This document shows positions 51,401-59,118 of a stretch of DNA of 62,861 bases, piece after piece. Below the pieces are notes generated by a model, which worked only from the letters and a program-made list of their open reading frames with translations, searched no databases and was not told the DNA's origin. Within the stretch, counting starts at the first letter, position 1. Each line of letters opens with the position of its first letter. Origin of the DNA: Clostridia bacterium (lineage in GTDB: Bacteria > Bacillota > Clostridia > UMGS1840 > HGM11507); the NCBI GenBank assembly GCA_017414505.1, contig JAFQLQ010000035.1:1-62861 (forward strand), given 5' to 3'. Made by a program: the position numbers and the translations under genes.

Positions 51401-52759
51401 AATGTTGCTGAAACAGTTGCAAACGGAACAGTTATCAATTACACAGCAGATTCAAAATTCAGAATGTATTCCACAGAGTTTAACAGTGCTTCGGACTGGG
51501 GAACTACTGTTATGGTTCCTAAGGCTGACGGAACAGGCGCAACATGGGGTTCACTAAAGGATGATAGCGTTCTGTTCTCATATGAAAATGCAGGAAGCGG
51601 AAAATCCGGTACTGCAATGAAATTAACCTTCGATGCTGCTGATGCAGAAGCTTATGTTGATGCTGCAGGAAATCCTGTTACTCAGGTTCAGAGTGTGTTT
51701 AAACGTTTGCTTGCAGCTAATATGAAATATACAGATAAGATAAAAGCCGGTGATAAGCTTGTTATGGAAATAAGCGTAAAACCTGAAGATACAAATTCTA
51801 CAAGAATGATTCAGCTTTTAGGCTCAAGCAATAACGGTGGCAGTTTCATCTATTTTGATGAAAACGGTATTATGGGTACTATGTTACAGGCCAATGTTAA
51901 CAAGGGCATTAAGGAGCTTGGTAAATATGAGCCCGGTAAATGGTACAACATTGCAGTTGAAATTGAAATCGGAAATGAAGACAGAGCTTATAAGCTTTAC
52001 ATCAACGGTGAAGAACAGGATTTAAGCTGGTTCCATTATGAAAAGCTTGATACAAAAGTACCTTTCATTCCATATAATGCGTTTGGCGGTGCTGCATGGT
52101 GGCCTGCATCACTGGCAGATGTTAACAATATAAGAATCACAGCATATCCAAAGGGTGGCTTGGGAACTGCAACAACATTTGTAAATCCTGTAGATTTTGT
52201 TAAATCCGAAACATTATTTGATGATGTTAAGATTTATATCGGTTCTTTTGAAGCTGAAAAATCAGCATCCAATCTTACAATGCCCGAACAGCTTGCAGTC
52301 GTTGATTTTGATATTTATTTAAACAATGCAACTGTTATGTATTCTGATTTTGCGGCAGGTTCAAACACAGTTAAATTCTACGATAAGAGCTGGAACGAAA
52401 TTGCCGATACAACAGGTGCAGTTACTGCTGACTGCTATATGGTTGTAACAACTCCAAGCGGCAGAGTAAACACATTTGATGTTTGCACAGGAAATCTTAA
52501 AATTTCAAGCGGTGATACCATCAACTACAATATTGCAGGTATTTACAAGGCATTTACAGATAACGTAGAAAACGGAAAAATAATTCTTGCGGTTTACAAC
52601 GATGATGATATGCTTGTTGACTGCATTGAAGCAGCTTCAACTGAAACAGCTTCGCTTACAGTTGAGGATATTGCAAATAAAACAATCAGAGCTTATCTGT
52701 GGGCAAACGGAACAATGACTCCTATGGATAACTCAATTGCAATTGAACTTGTAAAATAA
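48485..52759 (+). CDS. Secreted four-module LamG-like protein
   Basis: A 1424-aa secreted protein built from four copies of the same sandwich-plus-linker module seen in the preceding gene. Signal peptide at 1-21. The modules cover about 25-365, 375-660, 675-970 and 985-1330. Each has 'GKWYNIAVEI', 'YINGE' and 'YFD(D/N)(L/V)K(L/I)Y(I/V)G' markers and a 'YDKNWNEI...ETVANG' linker. A beta tail of about 90 aa ends the protein ('LAVYNDDDMLVDCIEAAS', 'IRAYLWANGTMTPM'). ATG at 48485 with AAAGGA 8 nt upstream (an ATG at 48476 overlaps this site). It is likely a long glycan-binding surface or extracellular protein. A hairpin at 52771-52799 follows the stop. Confidence 0.8.
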   Translation: MKRLFSILLAVTMLISTFAFVSAETTGSVSIINETFNAGTPTHGWGGMFNWSNNSLGTGWAVTPYTYADGGSGKAAGDSALKVGFTQGTTYKNGDTAVSPSNTWLHYGATSANITAITNGFNAGKKMVIEMNVKPEDTYTKRTLQYNATDASGNTSYIQFLIFDTDGNMKTVYANGKGNSTQTIGKYAVGKWYNIAVVISPEIQVVEGDLTCLRNAMELYINGEQIALDGKYCNANAVAITNFHSFRCYNAPVLSNDTPAYNSTTYYDDIKLYMADGYDAEPAKSKVVISDKYAVLNPSSDRVIFAGANSTATAADILADVTSANAVKLFDSNWNEITDTSKVIDGTWYLVETTANNNLHTYTIKKEDGTSVVSHTSSFEGSDVFSKLSSGWDAADVSKIYSYANAGSGKAADNQALLVKYDSSVAYTTTISDSKSIIYAASVGNSGNIGTGTTFVSEVSIKADDYNSVRQVELYGTNGGTGRFIRFDTDGTIGTSYQANAGENVCLKKYGNYELGKWYHIAVEITSGSCWYNLYINGEKVDTLGIPLVAYNGTKNQQYWAAPVDGFKEARIVTMPKYENGVIANSQSYYDDFKLYVGKFDASKVKSSLTASGICAINGTTINVMKNNPTVDELKAGVSGNYTLYNKDWTPFTDSVINGEIYLAETTANGHVIVYTVSAGAVEIYSDDFNSNNNWVNKQKYYVDNSGDNLFAYVNGGSGKNDSAFRITYDKNNTYKIGETVVTEIDHTRSQLTADKMSNLDKLTAGTNFVFEVSLKAEDYNATREITIFGPGSYEFGIPVSFGTDGSLGTARQEYGTNKNIKKLGTYKTGVWYNLAFELTIGSPDYNMYINGEKVLNKGEAKLVMHSTYANNPLSTISEIRLQTTPVNKTVSAFETSTTYFDNLKLYVGSYDANAAKSAITVPEKYTLEGTNLVIGEGVTAGELKTELGGNVEVYDENWNVIANDEVIGGTANVAETVANGTVINYTADSKFRMYSTEFNSASDWGTTVMVPKADGTGATWGSLKDDSVLFSYENAGSGKSGTAMKLTFDAADAEAYVDAAGNPVTQVQSVFKRLLAANMKYTDKIKAGDKLVMEISVKPEDTNSTRMIQLLGSSNNGGSFIYFDENGIMGTMLQANVNKGIKELGKYEPGKWYNIAVEIEIGNEDRAYKLYINGEEQDLSWFHYEKLDTKVPFIPYNAFGGAAWWPASLADVNNIRITAYPKGGLGTATTFVNPVDFVKSETLFDDVKIYIGSFEAEKSASNLTMPEQLAVVDFDIYLNNATVMYSDFAAGSNTVKFYDKSWNEIADTTGAVTADCYMVVTTPSGRVNTFDVCTGNLKISSGDTINYNIAGIYKAFTDNVENGKIILAVYNDDDMLVDCIEAASTETASLTVEDIANKTIRAYLWANGTMTPMDNSIAIELVK

Positions 52760-52770
52760 GAAAATTTAAC

Positions 52771-52799
52771 TCTGCGGAGAGTTTGAATCTCTCCGCAGA
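52771..52799 (+). terminator. Hairpin after the four-module gene
   Basis: TCTGCGGAGAG/CTCTCCGCAGA 11-bp perfect stem with a 7-nt loop. No T run follows, so it may be an attenuator or RNA-processing hairpin that lets part of the transcription continue into the SLH genes. Confidence 0.6.
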
Positions 52800-52833
52800 A
52801 TCCCCAAAAAAATTCTGACAGGAGGATGTTTTT

Positions 52834-54396
52834 ATGAAAAAAATAATAATACCTTTTTTAATGTCCGGGTTACTTTGCACCGGAGTTTGTGCATCCGAGC
52901 CTTCTTTTGATGTTGAATCAAACAAAATTGTTTTTGACGTTTCAGAAGTGTTCGGAAATGTTAATATTATGGTGCTTTCGCCCGAACAGAATTCAGAAAG
53001 CGTTGAAGCGCCTTTCTATGCAAGACAGCTTCCTGCAGGAACAGAGTTTACGGGGATTCCTATGCCGGAAAATTCAAAAACCGGCACATATACGGTTTAT
53101 GTTAACGGTGAAAAATACGGGGATGCCGAATACATAAATATAAAAACGGCAGAGAATTACTTAATTAATACGGTTGTTCCTGCCAAAACCTCAACAGAAC
53201 TTGAAACAGCACTTTTAAATTCCGTTGGAATTTTTAATGTTGTAAATGAGGAAAATACAGCGTATATTCCAAAAATTTCGGAATATATGCTGGGGAAAAT
53301 AAGTGAAGATTACACTTCGTTTTACAAAGATTTTCATAAATATTCTGCTTGTGCTATGCTTGCCTCGGGGAATTCGGCAAGCGAAGTGCTCAGCAAATAT
53401 GAAAGCTATCTGGGGATTAACTTTAAAGAGGATTATGATGTACTTTCGGATACGGAAAAAGAACGTTTTGCAGAAATTATGAAATCTGCAGATTATATAA
53501 ATAAAAATTTTACCGATATTTTTAATGAGGCGGTTACTGTGGCTGAATGTGCCGCCGCAGACCACTGGAATGTTTTAAAAACTGCACTTAAGAACAATGC
53601 AGATAAAATTGGAATAAATATTTCAGCTTATCCCGATTTTGACAGAATTTGTCTTGAACTGATGGATAAGAAAAACAACTTTTTCAGCTATGAAGATATT
53701 AAAAAATACTTAAATGAAGCAAACACCCCCTTAAATCCGCTTCCCGGAACAATATTACCGTTACCTTCTGTGGGAGGCGGCGGAGGTGGCGGAGGAGGAA
53801 GCAAAACTCCTTCCGCAAGCTTTTCTTCATCCGGCACAGCTGATGTAACTGTTGTTTCTCCTGCTAATCCTTTTTATGATCTTTCGTCGGTAAAATGGGC
53901 AGAAGAAAAAATAACATTACTTTACAATGCCGGGATAATAAACGGAGTAAGCAGTAATGAATTTGCACCCGAAAGAAATGTAACAAGAGCTGAATTTTCA
54001 AAAATGATAGCTTCTGTTCTTAAAATAAGCGGTGGAAACTCACAGTTTTCAGATGTAACTGCCGATGCTTGGTATGCGCCTTATATCAACGCGCTGGCAG
54101 ATTCGGGAATTGTTAAGGGTTCGGATGGCAAATTTATGCCCGATATGCCTATAACAAGGCAGGATGCGGCTGTTATATTAAAAAGAGCAATGGAATATGC
54201 AGGGAAAAATCAGTTTGCTCCGGGCAAAACATTTAATGACGAAAATAATATTTCCGATTACGCGAGGGAAGCAATAAGCGCCCTTAACGGAATTAACATA
54301 ATAAACGGTTTTGAAGATAACACCTTCAGACCTGTGAACAATTTAAGCAGAGCCGAATCGGCAGTTTTAATCGGCAATGTTTATGAATTATTATAA
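52834..54396 (+). CDS. S-layer homology protein with helical domain and Gly-rich hinge
   Basis: A 520-aa secreted protein. Signal peptide at 1-19. Residues about 20-110 are a beta-sandwich-like stretch ('KIVFDVSEVFGNVNIMV'), residues about 110-300 helical, followed by a poly-Gly hinge (near residue 313-321) and three canonical SLH repeats (about 345-520): 'NVTRAEFSKMIASVLKIS', 'ITRQDAAVILKRAMEYAG' and 'LSRAESAVLIGNVYELL'. The C-terminal SLH triplet attaches it to the cell wall. The helical N-terminal part is not recognised. AGGAGG precedes the ATG. The next gene follows after only 11 bp. Likely an S-layer-associated component of the same glycan-handling operon. Confidence 0.88.
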   Translation: MKKIIIPFLMSGLLCTGVCASEPSFDVESNKIVFDVSEVFGNVNIMVLSPEQNSESVEAPFYARQLPAGTEFTGIPMPENSKTGTYTVYVNGEKYGDAEYINIKTAENYLINTVVPAKTSTELETALLNSVGIFNVVNEENTAYIPKISEYMLGKISEDYTSFYKDFHKYSACAMLASGNSASEVLSKYESYLGINFKEDYDVLSDTEKERFAEIMKSADYINKNFTDIFNEAVTVAECAAADHWNVLKTALKNNADKIGINISAYPDFDRICLELMDKKNNFFSYEDIKKYLNEANTPLNPLPGTILPLPSVGGGGGGGGGSKTPSASFSSSGTADVTVVSPANPFYDLSSVKWAEEKITLLYNAGIINGVSSNEFAPERNVTRAEFSKMIASVLKISGGNSQFSDVTADAWYAPYINALADSGIVKGSDGKFMPDMPITRQDAAVILKRAMEYAGKNQFAPGKTFNDENNISDYAREAISALNGINIINGFEDNTFRPVNNLSRAESAVLIGNVYELL

Positions 54397-54407
54397 GGAG
54401 GTTGCAT

Positions 54408-56993
54408 ATGAAAAAATATTTTAAATTAGTTGCTCTTGTGCTGTGCATTGGTATGCTTTTTCAGATGACAACCTTTGCAGATACGCCGGAAAACGATGTA
54501 ATTTACGAGGATTCCGACGGAATTGAAATTCTTGATATTCTGGGAATTGACTGCGATTTTCAGGAAAGCGAAACGGTAACAAGAGGGGAATTTGCGGAAT
54601 TTCTGGCAAAAGCTCTTAAACTTGACGGAAATCATCTTCCTGATGAAGATCCCTTTGCCGATGTTTACAATTACGATTTGCGAAGCGGATATATTCACGC
54701 TCTTAAGCATCTGGGAGTTCTTAAAGGCAGTGCAGACGGAATGTTTTATAAAAACCGCACTGTTACCGTTGAGGAAGCTTATATTATGACTTTACGTGCC
54801 CTTAACTATACAAACCAGTTGGAAAGCGGTGCTTCTCCTTCAATGCTTGCTAACAATGCAGGGCTTACAAAGGGGCTTTCCTCTGCTTCCACAACCTCCG
54901 CAATGAGCAAAGCGGATGTAAAAAGGCTTATTTATAATATGCTTGTTTGCGATTATCCTGCCATTGAAGCAGTTTCCTACGATTCGGTTTCATATACGGC
55001 TTATGAGGGTGAATCTGTTTTAAGTGTAAGATGGAGAATTTTTATCACAGAGGGAATTCTTAATTCCACCAACATCAGCGATTTATATACTCCTGGAGAT
55101 ATTTCTCAGAAAAATTATATTAAAATAGGAAACGAAAGCTTCCTTGATGCGGAAAATTATGCTGGAAATATGCTTGGCAGAAATGTTGTTGCTTACTACA
55201 ACGAAGATAACGAAATTATATATCTTTACAGTAAAAACAACGAATACCGTGTAATCAGCTCGGAGGAAGAACCGGAATACAATAATTTTACCATAAAATA
55301 TTATGATGAAACCGATTCTTATTCGGCAAAGATTTCAACGAAATTTACTGTTATTTACAACGGAAGAGCTCTTGAATATAACGGTCAGAGCTTTATGCCT
55401 GCTGACGGTAAGATAACTCTTATCGACAACAACCGCGACGGAAGCTATGATGTTATTTCTGTTCGTGATTACAGCTATACTGTTTTAAAGAATGTGTACA
55501 TCGATGCAAACGGAAAGATGATTTTCCAGGATATGAATAATGTTTCTGCAAATGTTGTAATGCAGGGCGACGATACAAGTATTGTTAAGTGCTATTTAAA
55601 CGGTGCAGAATGCGAACCGGCTGATTTCGCTTCGGGAATGGTTTTAAGAGTTATGAAATCCGCAGACGGAAAATATGCTGAAATTTACGGTTCTGATATG
55701 TCGGTAAGTGGTGTAATGGAAAGCTCTTACGAAGAAAACGGAAAGCTTTATATTGTAGTAAACGGCACCGAATACCTTGCAACAGATTATTTTGAAACCA
55801 ACTACAAAAATTATCTGCAATATGGATTAAACTGCAATTTCAGACTTTCGGATAATGGCAGAGCAGTTTATTATGCCAATGCAGTTAATACCTATCAGTA
55901 CGGATTTATTATTGATACTAAGGAAAAATCAAAAATAGAGAAGGATTTAGTTATAAAAATGGTAACCTCCGATAACAGAAAGGAAGGTTACGGATTTGCC
56001 GAAAGAGTTACTGTTGACGGGGTTACTTTAAGAAGTGATTCGTCAGAATTTAAGGCGAAATTTGTTTCTGCTAAAAATCCGCCCTATCAGCTTGTAAAAT
56101 TTGCAATTAACAACGATGGAGTGATTTCAAAGGTTGATACAACTTTTGAAAATACAGTTCAGCCTCTGTACAGTGATATTGTTGATGTTGATGACTGCCT
56201 TAAAAATTACAAAAGCAGAACAAGCATTAAATTCAAGGCTACCGGAATGTTCACTCCTTATGCGAGAATTTCCAATGCGACCGCTTTTTATGTTGTTCAT
56301 CCCGATACCGGAACAAGCCGTGCCAAAGAGGGAATTTCGGAAAATTATTTTGAAGCAGTTTCCATGAGTTATTTTTCTAACGATATGAATTATACTGTTG
56401 ATTTATATGATATAGATGAAAACGGTTTTGCAAATGCTGTTATTGTTTATGCCGATGCTACTGTTCCGCCTATGAGCGTTTCAAGCAGATATGCGCTTGT
56501 GGACAGTATTGAGGATGTTCTTGATGAGGATGGCGTTAAAACAAAAAAATTATACTACTGGAATGGCGGAAGCTTTTACACAGCGTTGTTTGCGGCGGAT
56601 AAAGTGAGTGTGGCAAACGGTATAAATCCCGGTGATTTTATAAGAATGAGCACCGATACCAAAGGTAATATCACCAATGTTTCTTTCGATTATAAGTTTG
56701 AGGAAAACAGCTTTGATCCCTTGTATTCCGCACCCGATGCAATTGCCGGAACTGTTGTTTTAAAACCTTACCGTATAACTTCCAGTTCTATAATTGCAGA
56801 TGTTGAGGGAGAAATGCAGATTGTGCCCATTGACAGTGCAAAATTTGTAATTTTTGATTCAAAATCAAAAAGCATACGTCCCGGTACAATTGATGATGCG
56901 GCAGATATTCTGCACGTTGGTGAAAGCGATGCAACAAGAATGCTTATAATGCGTGTTTATTCGGTTGCAACTGTTTGTATTATTTACAGATAA
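54408..56993 (+). CDS. SLH-anchored surface protein with large unknown C-terminal region
   Basis: An 861-aa secreted protein. Signal peptide at 1-24. SLH-like repeats at about 25-180 ('VTRGEFAEFLAKALKLDGNH', 'HLGVLKGSADGMFYKN', 'MSKADVKRLIYNMLV'), the middle one giving 'TVTVEEAYIMTLRAL'. Residues about 190-861 are beta-rich and contain 'GKITLIDNNRDGSYDVISVR' (a Dx(D/N)xDG-like Ca-binding turn) and several repeated small beta units such as 'KNVYIDANGKMIFQDM'. The large region is not recognised as a known family. AAGGAGG is 6-7 nt before the ATG at 54408; the frame's TTG at 54402 is unlikely. N-terminal SLH and a large unknown region suggest a surface display protein. Confidence 0.8.
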   Translation: MKKYFKLVALVLCIGMLFQMTTFADTPENDVIYEDSDGIEILDILGIDCDFQESETVTRGEFAEFLAKALKLDGNHLPDEDPFADVYNYDLRSGYIHALKHLGVLKGSADGMFYKNRTVTVEEAYIMTLRALNYTNQLESGASPSMLANNAGLTKGLSSASTTSAMSKADVKRLIYNMLVCDYPAIEAVSYDSVSYTAYEGESVLSVRWRIFITEGILNSTNISDLYTPGDISQKNYIKIGNESFLDAENYAGNMLGRNVVAYYNEDNEIIYLYSKNNEYRVISSEEEPEYNNFTIKYYDETDSYSAKISTKFTVIYNGRALEYNGQSFMPADGKITLIDNNRDGSYDVISVRDYSYTVLKNVYIDANGKMIFQDMNNVSANVVMQGDDTSIVKCYLNGAECEPADFASGMVLRVMKSADGKYAEIYGSDMSVSGVMESSYEENGKLYIVVNGTEYLATDYFETNYKNYLQYGLNCNFRLSDNGRAVYYANAVNTYQYGFIIDTKEKSKIEKDLVIKMVTSDNRKEGYGFAERVTVDGVTLRSDSSEFKAKFVSAKNPPYQLVKFAINNDGVISKVDTTFENTVQPLYSDIVDVDDCLKNYKSRTSIKFKATGMFTPYARISNATAFYVVHPDTGTSRAKEGISENYFEAVSMSYFSNDMNYTVDLYDIDENGFANAVIVYADATVPPMSVSSRYALVDSIEDVLDEDGVKTKKLYYWNGGSFYTALFAADKVSVANGINPGDFIRMSTDTKGNITNVSFDYKFEENSFDPLYSAPDAIAGTVVLKPYRITSSSIIADVEGEMQIVPIDSAKFVIFDSKSKSIRPGTIDDAADILHVGESDATRMLIMRVYSVATVCIIYR

Positions 56994-57021
56994 TTAAGAT
57001 ATAGTAAAGGAGAAAAACATA

Positions 57022-58974
57022 ATGCTATACAGGGAAAAAGATGCTAATTTTCCAAGACTGAAAACCGATACTTTTTTTGCAGATTATAAAAATGAATATA
57101 AGTATAACGGCTACATTGACACAATGATAAAATTTATTGAAGATTTTCAGCTTCTTGATGTTGCACACTGGAAACGCTTTTCTGATCAGTTTTCCAAAGA
57201 TTCCGACGGTGCTGATTTTGGCTGGAGGGGCGAGTACTGGGGCAAAATGATGCGTGGGGCTTGCTTTGTGTATTCATATACAAAAAACAGGAAGCTTTAC
57301 GATGTGCTTTTTAACACAGTTAATGATATGATTGAAAACACCGGTGAAAACGGCAGAATAAGTGCTTACGGTTTAAGCAATGAGCTTGACGGCTGGGATT
57401 TATGGTGCAGAAAATATGTTCTTCTCGGAATGCAGTATTTTATGGAAATATGCAGCGATGACAAAATGAACGAAAAAATTATTAAATCCATGTGCGGACA
57501 GGTCGATTACCTTATAGGAAAGCTGGGGCCGGAAGAGGGCAAAAAAGAAATAAATGCTGCTACCAGAAACTGGAGAGGTCTTAATTCCTCCTCTATTTTA
57601 GAGCCGGTTGTAAGGCTTTATAATATTACCGGTGAGCAGAGATATTTCGATTTTGCAAAATACATAGTGGACAGAGGCGGAACAGAAATTGTTAATATTT
57701 TCAAGCTTGCTTACGAGGATGGTTTATATCCTTATCAGTACCCTGTAACCAAAGCTTATGAAATGATTTCCTGCTTTGAAGGGTTGCTTGAATTTTACAG
57801 AGTTACCGGCACAGAATGGTATAAAACCGCTGTAATAAATTTTGCAGACAAAATTTTAGAGAGCGATTTTACCGTAATCGGAAGTTGCGGATGTACTCAC
57901 GAGCTTTTTGACCATTCAACTGTAAGACAGGCGAACACAAATATTGATGTTCCCAATCAGGAAACCTGTGTAACCGTTACGGTTATGAAATTTATGTATC
58001 AGCTTACACTTCTTACGGGAAATCCCAAATATGCGGATGCTTTTGAAATTTCAATGTATAACGCTTACACCGGCTCTGTAAATACCGAAAAAGCTATTGA
58101 CGATTTCATTAAAAACAGCAAGAATCTGCGTGTTGAGCCTTTGCCTTTTGACAGCTACAGTCCTCTTACCGTAGGAAAAAGAGGAAGCCATTGTATGGGT
58201 GGATTTAAAATTATGGAGGATAATTATTACTACGGCTGCTGTGCTTGTATAGGCTCGGCAGGTGCAGGTCTTATCCCAAAAATGGCACTTCTTACAACTA
58301 AAAAAGGCTTTGCTTATAATCTTTTTATTGACGGTACAATGAAATCGGTTACTCCAAAGGGCAATGAAGTTGTTTTCATTACCGGAACAGATTATCCGAG
58401 AGGGGATAAGGTTAAGGTTGCACTTAATCTTACAAAACCGGAGAAATTTGAAATAGCGGTAAGAAATCCCGAATGGAGTAAAGGAACAAAAATTACTGTT
58501 AACGGCAGGGAAATAAAGGCTGAAAACGGATATGTTTTAATTGAACGTGAATGGAAAAACAGTGATATAATAGAAATAACTCTTGATATGAGAACCGAGG
58601 CTCTTCGTCCCATTTCGTATGGCGAGCAGGTTATTATGAGTGAGGTTGTCTGGGAGCTTAACTATGTTGTTCCCGTTTACGATAAAGAAGATCCGATGGC
58701 TAAGAATCATATTGCATTAAGACGCGGACCTGTTATTCTTGCGCAGGAAAACAGACTTGGCTATAATCCGGAAGAAGCCGTTGAAATTAAAGTAAATGCT
58801 GACGGCTACGTTGATACCGTTTTTCCTGAAAAGGATATAGCACCTTATAACCATATTGTTGAAATGAATGTTCCTTTAAAGGACGGCAGTATGATGACCG
58901 TTACCGACTACGGCTCGGCAGGTAAGCTGTGGACAAAGGAAAACAAAATGGCTGCGTGGATATTAATTAAATAA
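57022..58974 (+). CDS. GH127-type beta-L-arabinofuranosidase-like enzyme
   Basis: A 650-aa protein without signal peptide. The GH127/DUF1680 toroid is marked by 'GWRGEYWGKMMRGACFVYSY' (near 70-90), 'YGLSNELDGWDLWCRKYVL' and 'NQETCVTVTVMKF' (near 312), where the Glu-x-Cys matches zinc-binding residues of HypBA1. 'YYGCCACIGSAGAGLIPKM' (near 403) contains the Cys pair that includes the nucleophilic Cys of GH127. C-terminal beta domain: 'IAVRNPEWSKGTKITVNGRE' and 'ALRRGPVILAQENRLG'. It cleaves beta-L-arabinofuranose or related units from imported oligosaccharides in the cytoplasm; relatives in GH146 and other families have different substrates. RBS AAAGGAG. It lies 28 bp after the SLH gene, so it is likely in the same operon. 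Terminator at 58984-59008. Confidence 0.88.
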   Translation: MLYREKDANFPRLKTDTFFADYKNEYKYNGYIDTMIKFIEDFQLLDVAHWKRFSDQFSKDSDGADFGWRGEYWGKMMRGACFVYSYTKNRKLYDVLFNTVNDMIENTGENGRISAYGLSNELDGWDLWCRKYVLLGMQYFMEICSDDKMNEKIIKSMCGQVDYLIGKLGPEEGKKEINAATRNWRGLNSSSILEPVVRLYNITGEQRYFDFAKYIVDRGGTEIVNIFKLAYEDGLYPYQYPVTKAYEMISCFEGLLEFYRVTGTEWYKTAVINFADKILESDFTVIGSCGCTHELFDHSTVRQANTNIDVPNQETCVTVTVMKFMYQLTLLTGNPKYADAFEISMYNAYTGSVNTEKAIDDFIKNSKNLRVEPLPFDSYSPLTVGKRGSHCMGGFKIMEDNYYYGCCACIGSAGAGLIPKMALLTTKKGFAYNLFIDGTMKSVTPKGNEVVFITGTDYPRGDKVKVALNLTKPEKFEIAVRNPEWSKGTKITVNGREIKAENGYVLIEREWKNSDIIEITLDMRTEALRPISYGEQVIMSEVVWELNYVVPVYDKEDPMAKNHIALRRGPVILAQENRLGYNPEEAVEIKVNADGYVDTVFPEKDIAPYNHIVEMNVPLKDGSMMTVTDYGSAGKLWTKENKMAAWILIK

Positions 58975-58983
58975 GAATGAAAA

Positions 58984-59008
58984 AACGGCTCTTGGGAGTC
59001 GTTTTTTT
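58984..59008 (+). terminator. Intrinsic terminator after the GH127 gene
   Basis: AACGGCTC (58984-58991) with GAGTCGTT (58996-59003), 8-bp stem with one G-U pair, then T7. Confidence 0.85.
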
Positions 59009-59043
59009 GTTAACAAAAGTTATTTGATTGTTCATTTTTGCTA

Positions 59044-59072
59044 TTGACAAATTAAGTATGTTGTGATATTAT
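59044..59072 (+). promoter_or_regulatory. Promoter of the dockerin protein gene
   Basis: Perfect TTGACA (59044-59049), 17-bp spacer, TATTAT (59067-59072). Confidence 0.75.
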
Positions 59073-59118
59073 GGTTTTGTAACAAAATTATTACAAAAAA
59101 AGAAAGAAGGCATTAGAA

